Shown here in pieces: positions 31,628 to 46,600 of a DNA stretch of 64,000 nt (within the stretch, counting starts at the first letter, position 1; the number at the start of each line of letters is the position of its first letter). Location of the stretch: positions 496,001 through 560,000 of the forward strand of contig JACGCM010002752.1 in assembly GCA_014058105.1 (NCBI GenBank). The letters run 5' to 3'. The notes beneath the pieces are model-generated. The model ran no database searches, was not told the origin of the DNA, and saw only the letters and a program-made list of their open reading frames with translations. Source of the stretch: Kingdonia uniflora (taxonomy: Eukaryota; Streptophyta; Magnoliopsida; Ranunculales; Circaeasteraceae). Position numbers and translations under genes: made by a program.

Positions 31628-34600
31628 ATGGCGGAACAAGACTCAGATGTAAAAGCAAAGGCAGAATCATCTATCTTAAAACATCTTAATTTTGAAAATG
31701 AGATCTCTAATTCGAGAGATTTCTCTGCTACAATTGGTATCGATCACAAAACAGTTGAAGATGTAATCAAGAGTCTTCATGGTTCCGAATTCGTCATTTA
31801 TGAGGTATTATTATAAACCCTAGCTCATAATTCAAACCCTAGGTTCCAATTTCAATGAGAAACTAAGTCTTTTTTGGTTGATTCATACAGGTACATTCTG
31901 AAGAGCGATGGAAACTCACCAAAGAAGGCGAACAATATGCAGCTGATGGGTCACCAGAGTTTCAGTTGTTCTCAGCTGTGCCGCCTCAAGGCATCTCGAA
32001 GGAAGACTTGAAGGTTAACACATTACTCTTTTATGTATAGTAGTGTGGTTAGAACAGTACACAGGGGAAAATTTATAGGGGGACGCGGGGCGGTTCCCCC
32101 CCCCCCCCACACACAAGAATTTTGTTAAAAAATGCTTATATAGGTATATAAAATTAAAAATAAAATAAATATATATATACATTTTTCTTTGTGCTAATGA
32201 CATCAAGAAAAGTTAGCTCAACCATTAAAATTTTGGAGCTCCTATTCCAAGAGTCTAAGGTTCAATTCTTGATGATATCAAATAAGAATTTTATTTTGAT
32301 ATTTTTTTCACTTTAAGTTGATCATGGCATTGCCGTAAAAAACTTCGATTTTTTTTTTACGAGAGAAGTGAATCCGGATAATTTTCCAGTAATGTTATAT
32401 TTGATTGATTTTTAAGTGTAAAATACCGTTAAATGGCCAAAACAAAAATTGGGGGCAAACCCCCCAATACCCTAATATAATTCATCGCACTACCTTTGCC
32501 CCCTCAAACATGAAATCCTGGCTCCGCCCCTGAACAGTAGAATTAGTAAATGTGTGTGTGTGAGGGAGGGAAAGATTTAATTTTGTGACATTTTGATTTT
32601 TGTTGAAATTGGGGTTTGTGGTAATGTGCAGAAAAAGACGGGTGCTGCGATTTTTGAGCTGGGTAGCAAAAATGCTGCAAAAAATAAGTGGATAAATATG
32701 GGCAACTTCATTACGCGAAAGGTAACATAATTTAGAACTGGTGCATTGCGAATTTTTTTTGTTCTTTACTTCTCTGTGATGTTGGAATTATGAACTCAAT
32801 ATTTGCAAGCACCAAATCAATATTCCTCAACTTAAAGATCTTACAGTCGGTAATAATAGGGTTTTTGGTTTGCACATGGAAATTGTTCTTATGCATATAA
32901 TGCAGTACTACTGAATATATTTGGAGCAGAGATAGGGGAGGAGAGGGAAAAGATTGTATTCTTTCCCGGCACATCAAAGAATATTCAATCAGATTAAAGA
33001 GCACCATAAGGAGATTTGGAGATAAAACCATTGAAACTGGCAGAGGCAAGAAAATATATGTCTACAGGTTATCATCTGGCTTATCGTTTTGAACTATTTC
33101 CGTTTGTTGTGGACATAAGATAATGTAAGTTTTATCTCGAGAACAAAATCTTTCTATGGGGATTGTGATGCCAAAATCTTTCTATGGGGATTGAGATACT
33201 GCTCAATCTGAGCGATTTCATTCCGGAAAGAATGTAATACCAGACAATCGATGATTCAGAAACTGAACTTCATATCAACAGTTTGATATAATCTGAGAAA
33301 TAAAGGGAAGGTTTGAACTCTCATGCTATACCATACTTTTTAATGTTCTTAGGTGCTGTTGATCTTTTTTATGTTGGAGTTGTTGATTTTGCGTGGAGGA
33401 GGTAGTATGCTGGTTTTCTGGAGTCGTCTCCTTTATTTTAATATCCTTGCTCCTTATTCTCTTGCTTCTGAATTTCATATTCATTTTGCTTTCAATATGT
33501 ACAATTTAGTTTCTTTTTCATGTAAGCTATTGAATTAACTAGCGTTCTTCTTTGTGTACAAGTACATAATTGTATTTGTGTGTTTGACATGATTGTTTCC
33601 CTTTTCAGGTTGAGTCTGTTGAAGATCAAGCTAAACAAATTCTTCTACTGATAAAAGGGAAGGTACCCGTTGTTGTTTATCCTCTTTCTTATTTCTAATG
33701 AATCTGCACACGTGATTCGCCTGCAATACCCATTATCTAGCAATTTATAATGTGAACGGAAATTGTTGTTTTTCCAATTTTAATTGAACAATATTGTTAG
33801 TACAAAACATAAAATAACTCATCTGATGCAACAATGCCATCATATAGTGTTGATAAAAATTTACAGTGTAACTAATTTCACTCTAGGCAATATTTATTAG
33901 TCATCCATAACACTTATAATCTCATGAGATTAAAAAAAGAAACTCCTTGGATGAAAATAAAGTGGACCTCGGGCCACAAAAAGGTAGGCGATAGACATAT
34001 TTTTAAAACCCTTACTAAATATCCAGACCATAAACCCTTGGTATATGAGGTAGGAGAAAGTTGAAAGCTAATCACCAAAATAGATGAAATTAAAGTACAA
34101 CCAAGTGATTATAAAGCATATATAAACATATTAATCAACAACTTATCATACTTGATGAGAAAAATAACAGATAAATGCACTTAATAACCCAAATAATTTT
34201 TGTTATAGTGTTCAACTCAACCCTTAAATTCAATACGTCATGATTTCACCATTGCATTTTGTACAAAAGTAGATCAGAGCCACACTTTTTGACCGGGAGG
34301 GATTGAGGTTCTACCTAACCTTTCAGATTTCAGCATGTGAACTCCAAACATATGTCTGAACAGCAGGATTATTTTTTTGTTTCACCATAGAAAAGGTAAC
34401 AGAGAGCAAGAAAGCACCTAAAGTGCGATGGATTCTTTATCTCTCCAAATATCAGAGATGCAAAGTTGATTTCAATCTATTTGCTAAATTCACACTAGGA
34501 GCTGTTTGTTTGCTAGAGCTAGGACTAAAGTCAAGTCACTAGTCAAAATGGGGTTTCATGCTTTCGAGGACTAGCAAGAAACGAAATGTCAACAAGAATG

Positions 34601-37600
34601 AAAATGGCAGCTTCTCCTTCTCCTTCTCCCTTGAGAGGTTTTTATTTTGATGCCCTCCCTATTTAATCTTACGGTATTTTTTATTGATAATCTGCAAAGA
34701 AATCATAGGCAATCTAATAAAATTTTATTTCTCAAGTCTTCCAGACTATGTTTTGTAGTGGGTGAATTGGCTTACTTCAGGCTTTTTCTTAATTATACTG
34801 AGGAGCCAAAGCCAAATCTGAAGAACTTTAATTATAAAGGAAACAAAAAGAATGTTCATAAATAAAAGTCTTAGTAACATGGACACGACAAATTTCGTAA
34901 AAGATCAGTGTCGACATGTATCCGACACGGATACGCACGTTGACACAGTGGGACATGGCAACAGGTGCGACAGATATCAATCCAGAAAAAAGCAGTTGAA
35001 GCAAAAATCGAAAGAAGAATCGAGAGAGAATTACAATACCTTCTAGGCTTCTATCATCTTTGGTTATCGTCTATTGAAAAGAACCAAGCTGCCATTGGCT
35101 TTTATTTTCTTGCCCAAAAGAAAAGGGAAAACATCTTCGCAGTAGATTAAGCGGTTGCCGCCAGGGTTTGAAATAAAACCTTCGACCTTTTCTCTTCTCT
35201 TATTAGGAGAAGTATTTTTTTTATTCAACAGGTGTAGTGAGTTGTGTATTCTCTGAAGCACAACAGCTCATCCTTTCTCGAATTTTATGAAAAAAGAGAT
35301 AAATATGTAATGTAGTTGGTGTGTACATGTGTTCCCGTGTCGCACTCCAGCAAATGTACATGTGTCAATGTTATGTAGAGTAATACCAAAGCCATAATGC
35401 GAACCGCGTTTAAATACACGTATGAATTGCTATGATGCACATAACAATTTTGTATTTGTGAGTGGACGGCTGGATATAACTTCACTAAAAACAAAAGTAT
35501 ACTGTATACCACAAGTATTTTGTTTACTTAGAGTAAACTAGGAACAACTTATAGATGCATGCCTATGCTATATATTTTATAGGCTTGGAAGTCTCAGGAT
35601 ATAGATGGGTTTCCGTCTGGATCCCTCGCTATATTAGCATTCTCGCAAAAAAACAAGTTATTCTGGAAATATTTTTCACATACTATTAATGTTGTCGTTT
35701 TTAACTGTTATTTCAGGTCATCGATGAAGAAACCATGAAAAATATCAAAGTTATGAAGACCAGAAATCTGATAGAATTGGAGTAATGATCAGCTTGCTCA
35801 TTTTCAGTTACCTATATTTGCTCCTTCGTCAGTTACATCTTACATGTTCATGGGTTAAATATGCTCTTAGGTAGAACCATGGTTTCAAATCATAGTAATA
35901 GTGCAGTATCTCATAAATGCACCAAAAGTTTTAACCAAGTTAACCAAATTTCTGCAATTCCCCTAAGTTCTTTATGTGTCCCGAATTCCCATTGAATATT
36001 TTCCCATATTCCTCCAGTCCCCCTGATTTCATTGATGTTCATTGTTAAAAGGTTTTTTTCTTCGAACAACGGTACGGTGGATTTACCACCTTTTTACTTT
36101 CTTATATGCCAGGATACCACAGTATTTAGAAGAATGGATGCATATACTGTGTTTATAGATCTAACTTTGTTGTTTACTATGTGAACAGGAGATGGAATGT
36201 GTATTCGTTAAAAAAGGGTCCCAAGTTTAAGGTAGAGAGGGAAAAACCACTTGGCGATTTCACTCGAGAGCAACTTCAGAGGTATTCTATATTACATAAT
36301 AAGATAACCATGATGTTAATATTGAGTAAAAGAAGTGTATGTATGTGCATATTTGTGCATGCCGATGTTTTTAACTACTTAGATTCATGTTTGGTATATA
36401 CTTCTACTTTGTCGTGCTGATGACAAGTATTGGATTTCTGTGGTTTGCAGTGGTGAGTGGAAGAAAATGGAGCTGAAAGAATATAACTTCAATGCATATC
36501 CCTTGCTCCCTGATATTGGACATCTTCATCCTTTGCTCAAGGTTTAATTTTCACTTTTTCCTTGCTTTTTAACTTTCATTTGATGTTTTTAAACCCCGCA
36601 ACATGAAATAATTTTTCTTTTTCTCGACAAGTAGCACATCATAGGACTCCTTACCTTAGCTAAGAGAAGTTCTTTCTGCTGACAGTCTTGGTTTTCTTTG
36701 ACTGTATAGCTACTTCTGGAAGACAACGATAGTCAGTAGACACTTGCATCCAAAGTCCTCTTAATGCACTGCAAGTTTCCAGCCTTGACCTTTTTACTAA
36801 CTTTAATGTTCTTCTATTGTATTGAAGGTGTGGTAATGCCACACAGCTTTTCCTTCTTTTGATCCCATCAACTTGCCTATCTTGTTATTGCGTGATAAAA
36901 AATTGGAATTACTGGAAAAGCATAATTTTACATGTTAATGATTGTGTATTGGGTGAGGCTAGTATTCTTAGGGGCAGTACATTCCTGAAAATTTACTTCG
37001 TGGCCTTGAAAAAACTACACAGAAGTTTTCGTAACACATGTGATAATCAATAGCTCTAACTTGGCCACTTCTTTGATCAAAGAAGTGGCCAAGTTATAGC
37101 TATTGATTATCACATGTGTTATGCAAACTTCTGTGTAGTTTTTTCATGGCCACTTATTTGTGGATTTGTTTCAAAAGATATTTCTAATTCAAAGTTAACC
37201 TGGCAAAGAAACATGAACTTTTTTAGTTCATTATCTCATTCGGCAGCAATGTCATCTTTGTTTCTTTATTCTTTTTTGACAAACTCTTATGTTGTTTAGT
37301 GCTTCTGATCTGCCCCTCTAATCCAGGTCCGGGAGCAATTCAGCAAAATTTTCATCGAAATGGGGTAAATAGGACCTATATTTGTCTTGCTGCTCTAATT
37401 TTTTTACTTTTCCCAAGTAATTTTTATACCAACTTGTGTTTCTGGCATTGCAGTTTTGAGGAAATGCCAACAAATAACTATGTCGAGAGCAGGTAAAAAA
37501 CCTTCTCATTTTTCTTCTTCTATACAATCGATGGTGTTGCATTATTCTTGTTATTGTTCAATGGAAAATTTGAAGTATATGTGGAGTTAATCCTCTTCAA

Positions 37601-40600
37601 TGCTTCAATTTCTCACTTTTTTAGTTTCTGTTGGGAATATTTTTTCAATAAGTTACGTGTTTTAAATTAGACTTGTGTATCTAAAATAACATATACTTGC
37701 ACTCTCAAAAATTTCAAAAATTGACGTAAGTTCTGCCGTCCAGTGGTCAATGTCGTGGTCAATGCCACAGATGTTTGTAATTTTTCGCCTCTACAATATA
37801 ATTTCAATAAGACTTAGGCCCCCTTAAGAATTTTCTGGCAGCAAATGCGAGAGTTGATGTGAAAATCTAACGCTCAGAGTGTGGGTCATATTGAGTGTGG
37901 GTCATATTATGGCTGTTAAAGTCAAAACGTTATTGTTAAAAACTATGCGGAAACAACGATCTAATTCATAATTAAACTAACCTAAAACTTGGCTTTGAAT
38001 TAAACTCACTTAATAGCTTAAAAATAAAGGTCAGAGACCTAGGGTTTATGAGTTTTACCCCAAACTCTACATAACTCTCTAAGGCTAAGCCTTTTTCTCA
38101 CTAAAACCAAGCTAATAAATAAACTAAGCTTAGGCTCTATGTTATAGGAGAAGAGACCTAGCACAAATAGAAACTCTAATACTAATCTAATTAGGAAACT
38201 AGTCTTATTATTCAAGGAGTCAAAGTAAATAACAATAATTAAATAAAAAAGGTACACACACAACGTATGAAACGTGCTATGCGTGGTCGTGGATACTACC
38301 ACGATTCCTATCAGTTATACTATCTTAGAAGCAAAACATGCATTCACGAGTCTATAGTACGTAGCCACTTCATTTGTATTTGGCATCCTCTGATGTGAAT
38401 ATGGAAGCTTATGGTTTTTCTCAATAAGTTTGTATCTACTTCCTTTGCAGCTTTTGGAATTTTGATGCACTTTTCCAGCCGCAACAACACCCTGCTCGTG
38501 ATTCACATGACACCTTCTTTCTTGAAGGTTAATATTACATTCATATTAGTCAAATAATTTACAGCCTGTAGAAATGCAAAAACACAATATAGGTTCTTGT
38601 GTATATCTAATGATATTTTACAGCAGACACTTATTCATTTGTAGTTTATATTAGTTCTTTTGATATTTGTTTATGCAGCTCCTTCCACTACGAAGAGTGT
38701 GCCTGAGGACTATCTAGGGAAGGTGAAGACTGTTCACGAGGTTGGGGGTTATGGGTCCACTGGGTATGTATCTTTTGTTATTTTGGCTCTTGGTACTTTT
38801 ATAATAAGGCATAAAAATCTTTTTCGTCTTTTGTTTGTAGATATAAATACGCTTGGAGCAGAGAGGAAGCAAACAAAAATGTGCTCCGGACCCACACTAC
38901 TGCAGTTTCTGCAAGGATGCTTTACTCGCTTGCACAGGTTTAATTGGCTCTTAGATTAAAAGGGGAAAATGTCCACTTTGGGGTTTTGGCTATAACAAAC
39001 TTTTGTTATAAGAATTATTCTTATCTTTCCTTTCATATTGTGGATTTAACTGATAATTTTTTGGCTTCAGAGATCTTTCAGCCCTCGGAAATACTTCTCT
39101 ATAGATCGAGTTTTCAGAAATGAAGCTGTTGATCGAACTCATCTTGCGGAGTTTCACCAGATCGAAGGTATAATCCATGTTAATTAGTGCAAATTTAAAA
39201 TTTTGATCATAAATAAATGGTGTATTGATCAACTAATAATCGCAAGTAGTGATCAGCTGATGATAGAAATCATTGCTCAGTTGGTAGGGCTAGTGTTTGG
39301 AAAACCTAAAGGTCATGGGATTAATTCCCACAAGCAGCTTCCAACTTAGAAGAAAAAGAAAAGTGATGATATGAGACCAATGAAGCTTAAATGGTTGACA
39401 AACTATGCTGCAAACCTGCAACTATTATGTTGTGGGATTGATCTCAGCTTATTCACCTCTCAATAAACTTTCTTTATTCTTATTTGAATTATGGACTCAG
39501 TTTATTCTATTCTGTGGTCTCAGGTTTGATATGCGATCGAGGGCTCACTCTGGGCGACCTGATGGGGGTACTAGATGCTTTCTTTGCCAGACTTGGTATG
39601 AAGTAATCCTACTTTCGAGCCTCTTTGTGGACTGTATTTATGTTTGATCCATACTCATGCACATAAATATTTCATGCTGAGTGTTGTTTAGAAGGTTCAC
39701 TATTAAAGAACCATGAATAGGAAATAAATGCAAAATAACCAGTCTTGGAGCAGCAGTTAGGAAAAATGTGCCTCAGGAAGCAGGGGTCTTGGATTGACTC
39801 TTCGCCAAAAGGGCCACCCTTCCTCCATCAAATTGGACATCTGATTTTTGAGGGATTGCAAGGGCCCCAAAGGATTAGTAAAAGAAAATGGCAATAATTA
39901 TGATCTCTGATTACCCTTGGATACCAAAAATAGAAGAAGGCATCAAGGCAGATATACAAACCCACTAATATGACTAGCGTAGGACCAATCACGAAATAAA
40001 GAGGCTGGATCTGCTTTGCCTTGATGCCGCCCGATTACCTTAGAATATCCAATAAGAGCACTTCTTTTTATCAAAATTTTGGGTTTTATTGATAATTGCT
40101 GAAAAACACTACAAGAGGACTACAGCCTTGCTTCATGAATACAATCATACTTTTTTCTAACCGATGCAATACCCAATTTATCTAGAGTGCAGCAGCCCTG
40201 TATGCTAGGATGCAACTCTGAAAACAATCTATACTCTGCAGTAACCTGTTGACTTCCATCCTTGGAAAAACCATCAGGAGCATTATTTCCTTCTCTGAAT
40301 TATGTTGCAGTGCCTTGTGCAAAACCAACCCCATCGTGAGAATTTGTTTCCATATGGCTGCAAATTTTGGAGGGCAAGAATCATTGTTGAACCAGTTAAC
40401 TAAGATCTTGGCATCAGTTTAGTTTCAACAACCGGAGGAAACCAATTGTGGAGTAGATAGAATTTGAGCCTATGGAAAATACCATATAGCTCAGCTAGAG
40501 TGTGCGATTCAGGCTCAAATTCTATCTGAGCTAAATACTGAGAAACCAAATATGAAATCACCTTGATGATACCTCACAATTCCACCATCTTCACAAGCAA

Positions 40601-43600
40601 GCATCAGAATAAATAGAAGAACCATCACTTTTTAATTTGTACCAACCCGCAACAGGCTTCCACCATCTAACAATTTTTATAGGTTTGAAGAGACAAACCA
40701 TCCCTATAAGTGCAGTCCTTTTTAATTTTTAGCTTGAACATGAGATCCTGTAACCATTTGCAGACCTTCAGAATAATGCTTTGTGCCTCCATGCGAACAG
40801 CATCATATCTATATTTGCACCTTGCTCTCCACAATTCCCAACAGATAAGAACAGAGAGAATGCCTTTAATAACACCCAGCTAAGAGTTACTATCTGCATC
40901 TTGAAACCACATACCCTGCCTTGACCAAAAACTTTGATTTACACTATATGGTACACTACAAGCACTGGAGAAGAAAGGCCATACACTAGAGGCAACTTGA
41001 CCATTTACTAATAGATGATCTAATGTTTCACAAAAAACCGTAGAAGAACAACAACAAAATAAACGCAAGTGTCACATATCTTTTAATTAACACATCCATA
41101 GTTGCAATGTTTTTCCAAATTTTCTACAAATTTTCCTTGGAAAATTTGGATCTTAAGAGGATGAGGAGGCTCATTCTGTCCACAATAGGAGAAGGGCATC
41201 TAATGAAATTCCATGTTGCCTTTATCTGGTTCATTGCTCAATTAGAATCTTTTTTGAATGATGTCGTTCGAATAGGAAGAAATGTCATAACAGAGCCTAT
41301 TCCATTGCCAAGACCCCATTGGAGTCTACTACCGCTTTCACCATAATTTCTTGATCAACATCTCAGTAAGGCATCCTTCCCCAATCCAATCACTAATTCA
41401 AAAATCCATGTTCCCTGCCCCAAACACTAACTTGTATTAGCTTGGACAGTATTAAATAGGCCCTTCATATTTTTCCACAACCTTGATGCATTTCTTGAAA
41501 CTTTATGCATATCTCCATCTGGTGCATATTTGTGTAAAGTTCAGATCACAATTACTGCTTGTGCAAAAAATTCCAACTTTCCTTCATATCAAAACTGTTT
41601 ATAACATCAAACAAATCTTTAATCCCTAAACCACCCTCTGATTTGGGATAGCAAATATCACCCCATGATACCCACATTCTCTTGGATTTCCCTTCGAAAC
41701 TGCCCCAAAAGAAATCAGAAAATATCTTTTTTAATCTATCAAGCACACCTTTAAGAATGTCAAGACAAGCAAGCAAATGGATAGGGCGATAGGCATATAA
41801 GTAAGAACTTGGGGTTAAAAATAAGTTTACCTCCATTAGAGGGAAGTTTGCCTTTCCAGCCTTCTACTTTGCTTTGTACTTTCTCAAGAAGTTTATCCGA
41901 CTTTGCAATTGTCACCTTACTATAGCTAATAGGTGCGCCAAGATATACCATTGGAAAAGATCTTAACTGGAAGCCACAAGCATGTTGTATAATACTCCTT
42001 GCAGTAGGGGTAAAGTGGTGAAGATAAATCTCACTTTTATCTCTGTTAATGCTTTGCCCAGAACAAGCTTCATAACTAGAAAAGAAACCCATAAGCGCTT
42101 GTATTGATTTGAGATTACCATTTAAGAACACAATATTGTCATTTGCATAAAGTAGATAAGTAATAGGCAAAGAATCCCCAGCAGTGTTGAAAGAACCAAT
42201 CTTGCAAAGAACCAATCTTACCAGTACTAAACCACTAATTAAGTCCTCTATAAAGAACCTCTTCTGCCATAATGAAAGCATTGGGGGAGTGGATAATCCA
42301 CAATACGAATAGAGAAACCCTAAAACGAATAATTGTACGAAGAACACACTAATTTGGTTGGGAGAAATCCTTTTAAGAGCTTCAATTGCTTAATATAAAT
42401 CAATTACAATGGAATTACTTTCAAGCCCTAAGTCTCTCTCTCAGAACTTTGATTGATCTAACATGATCTAATCTTACTTAGACTTGCCCATTTTATAAGG
42501 GTTACAAGTTCTAGTTACAAAATATGACAAATATGCCCTTAAACGCCTAAAGAAATAGGCTGAATCGCGCCTCTGTTTGAACAGAACAAGTCTTTGTTCG
42601 AACAGAACACTCATAACTATTTTTATTCGAATAGAAAACAAGTCTATTCAAATACAAAGGGGTGTATTCAAATAAAACACCTCAGAACCATGTTTATTCG
42701 AACAATTTCAAAAGTCTATTCGAACAGACCTAAAGTCGTTCGAACGACTCCAAATCTCATTCGAACGACTTTGATAAAATTGAAATAAAACACTCCTTTC
42801 TTCCCTAGATCCTCCTGGATCATGGCTCCCCCCTTAGAAACCTTGAGCTCCTGCTCAAGCTAGAAATGGAGATGTGAAAATGCGGCTATGCCCATCTCCC
42901 TGCTGTACCACTTCGACTTGCTAGGTAGTTGACCCTTCTTCCCCACACAGAACGACTCAATACTACCCCGTCTTGTAGCATGAACTTTCCTCTCTAGAAT
43001 CCCATCCTCTTGCAACAGATCTTCTCTTTCCATCCATAAGTTATCAACTGACGGTAGGCGAGTATTGATTGTAGAGTCTTTATTTAAAAGAGACGGCTTA
43101 AACAGCTTCAAATGCTCGGCATTAATCACCGAATACATCTTCATGAAAGGTGGCAAATTCAATCAGAAAGCATTGTCACCAATCTTCTTGAGTATAAAAA
43201 ACGGACCATAACGGAAGGTTTGAGCTTCTTACCTTCCCCCTTAAGCCATTCTTTACCCAAATGCAACCAAACTAGGTCACCTTCTTGAAAAGTACACTCA
43301 ACCTAATGCTTGTCGTGTCGAGCCTTATATTTCGCTTGAGTCTTCTTCAATTGTGCTTCAACCGCCTCATGAATCTTGCTTATCCTCTCAATGAAACGCT
43401 GAGCTTTAACCTGTTCCTCTTCCTCCTTCCCTGACACCGTCTTGTCGCCAAGACTAAAAACCAAATTAAAAGGGCTTTGAGGCAAGTACCCCAAACAAAC
43501 TTCAAATGGGGACTTCAAAGTGGAACCATGAATCGCCCGGTTAAACACAAATTGAAGATACGGTAAACTCTCATCCCAAGTTTTAGGATGCTTAGAATGG

Positions 43601-46600
43601 AATTCTCGTAGTAAATGTACCAAAGTGCGATTAACTACCTCTTTTTGCCCATCCGTCTGCGGATGAAAAACAATACTTCTCTTCAACTTAGTGTTCATCA
43701 TCCCCCATAACGATCTCCAGAAATGCCCCAAAAAGCTGCTATCCCTATCAAAAATAATAGAAGAAATGAGCCCGAAATACCTCCAGACGTCTCTGAAAAA
43801 CAATTGCGCTGCTCCTTCCCCGGTGACCGTCTTCTGGCATGGAATAAGAACAATCATCTTGCTGAATCGATCTACTACCACAAACAAATAGTCATTCTTA
43901 CACCTGGTCATGGGCAAACCACCCATAAAATCCATCGAAATGTTCTCCCAAGGTCGGCTAGGAACTGGTAATGTTAAGTACAGTCCTATCTTCCGATTGG
44001 AAGGCTTCGATGTGTTGCATAACACGCAACCACGAACCACACGAGCAACATCCACCTGCATCTTCGGCCAATAAACATAACGCCGCAAATTCAAAAGAGT
44101 CTTCTCAACCCCGAAATGACCTGCCACCCGGGGTAAATGTGCCTCTCGGATCCAATACAAACGGTTTCCACCCTCTGGAATACATAGTAGACTGCCCCTG
44201 TAAATCAAACCATCCTTCAAAATATACTCGCATGTCTTGGCTTGCAGCAACTTCTCGTGAATCACACTGAGCTCCTTGTCGTCGTCATACCCTGTAACGT
44301 ACTCAAAAGGAACAATAGGCTGTATCTGCATAGCTACCAACAAAGCAGAAATAGTCGGTAATGGGGGTCAAGATAACAACCATTTTGTTGTCCACTCCTT
44401 TCTTATACCTGATCAATAAGGTAAAATGTTGAAGGTACGACATCCACTTCATATGACGAGCTTGCTGTAGCTTGGACTGCATATATAAGAATTGTAATGG
44501 TTTGTGATCGGAATGTACCACAACCTCCTTCCCCAATAAGTAACTCCGCCAATGGTTAACTGATTGATATAATGCGTAGAATTCCTTATTGTAGGTAGGA
44601 TAGTTGCGTACTGCTTCTGTACACATCTCAGAATGGTAAGCAACCGACTTCCCATCCTGCAAAAGAATCGCCCCCAATGTATAGTCTGACGCATCTGTCT
44701 CGACCTCAAAAGGCCGCTGCAAATTGGGACGCTAACAGTGCATCTGTAATCTTGCGCTTCAGTTACAAAAAAGTCTTCTCATGGTTATCTTCCCACACAA
44801 ACTGTACCCCGGTTTTCGTCAAATAATGTAACGGTGTGGCTATTTGTGAAAAATGTCGAATAAGCTTTCGTAAGTACTAACAAGAATCCATAAAACTCCT
44901 CACTTCCGTCACTGTACGGGGTCTAGGCCAATTAGTAATGACCGAGACCTTTTCTGGATCGACCTTAAGCTCGCCACCACCAACAATAAATCCCAAGTAA
45001 ACTAGCTCCTTCCCAAACTCGCACTTCTTCCCATTTAGAAAAAGTTGTGATCGCAAAACACCCAACACTTTGCGTAAATGCCCAAGGTGCTCCTCCCATG
45101 TTTGAATATATATTAAGATGTCATCCAAATACACAATTACAAAATCATCAATAAAAACATGAGGTACCTCATTCATTAAACGCATTAACGTCGCCGGTGC
45201 ATTGCATAACCCAAAGGGCATCACCAACCACTCAAAATAGTCCTTGTTTGGTCTTGAACGCTGTCTTCCAAGTATCTTCTTCCCGGATTCTAACTTGATG
45301 GTAACTCGACTTAAGATCCAACTTTGGTGAAAAACCGAGCCGTCTGCAACTCAACTAAAAATTTGTCATAACGATTCTTCACAGTAATCTTGTTCAGCGC
45401 CCGATAATCCACACACATCCTCCAAGACCCATCCTTCTTCGGCACCAATAATACCGGTGAACCACAAGGTGAGCAACTTGGATTAATAACTCCTTGCTCT
45501 AGGAGTTCTTGTATCTGTTTCTTGATCTCACCAGACTCTGTGACAGACGTTCGATATAACCCAATATTGGGTAGTGGCTCACCATTCACCAATGTGATAT
45601 CATGCTCCACATCCCTCTTGCGTGGCATCTCTTCTATGCCCAGAAACAAGTCTTCATACTCCTCTTGCAACTTTCCCATATCGGTTTGTTGCTTAGGAGA
45701 CATTGCCAAAGTAGACAACACCTTAGTCGACGGACCCTCTTAAACCGGTCGCACCAACAACAAAACAAATTTGCCGCTCGCATTAACCAGCCTCTTCGCC
45801 CGAGTCGCCGTTACTAAATTAGTGGTAGTACTATGTTCCTTGCACGCATTGATATAAAACTCCGTCCCCTCCACAAGACGATACTTGCGAGCTCTACGGT
45901 AAAGGATTGCATCTCGGTCCCAAAGATAAGGGCTACCCAAGATGACTTGACACACGTCCAACGGAACCACCTCACATGTCACTTCGTCAATAAACTTTTC
46001 AGTAATCGCAAACTTGAACGTACACTGCTTAGTGATCTTCAACTCCGCGTCTTTTTGAATCCAACCCAAACCATACTGCTTAGGATGAGCCACAATAGCC
46101 AAACCTATCTTCTTCATCACCGCTTCAAAAATTTAAGTCTTCTGACTACCCGGATCAATGATGGCCTCGACTAAGCTCTACTTCCCTTGAATGCTGACAT
46201 AAAAAAGTTCTTCCCGACTCGCCTCGTTGATAGCTATAGGTTACTTGAATATTAGAGTAAGCTTAGGATTTTGCTTATCTAAATCCGGAAGATCCACAAT
46301 CGTTGCGGCTAGTGCACGTTTCTCTTTCTTGCCCCTCTCCTTCAGCCTAAGCTCCGGGTGAAGTTTTTAATATTTATCTGAAATGTGCCCATTAGCCTTG
46401 CAATGACTACAGGAATTCCCCTTGATGAAGACCACTCTCCTTTGGACTCTTATTTCTGATGGTACTTCTAATTAGACTTGTACCCCGACTTGCCGTCTTT
46501 CTTGTCACTCTTCAAATACTTGCCTTCAATAACAATTGCTTTAACGGTAGCATCTTCGATATTTTCCATATTAAAGAGCTTTAATTCTCTTCTAATGGAC

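Noticed and set aside
39278..39335. Possible tRNA gene
   Set aside because: Same reasoning: SINE body with a perfect TGATGATA duplication and A-rich tail.
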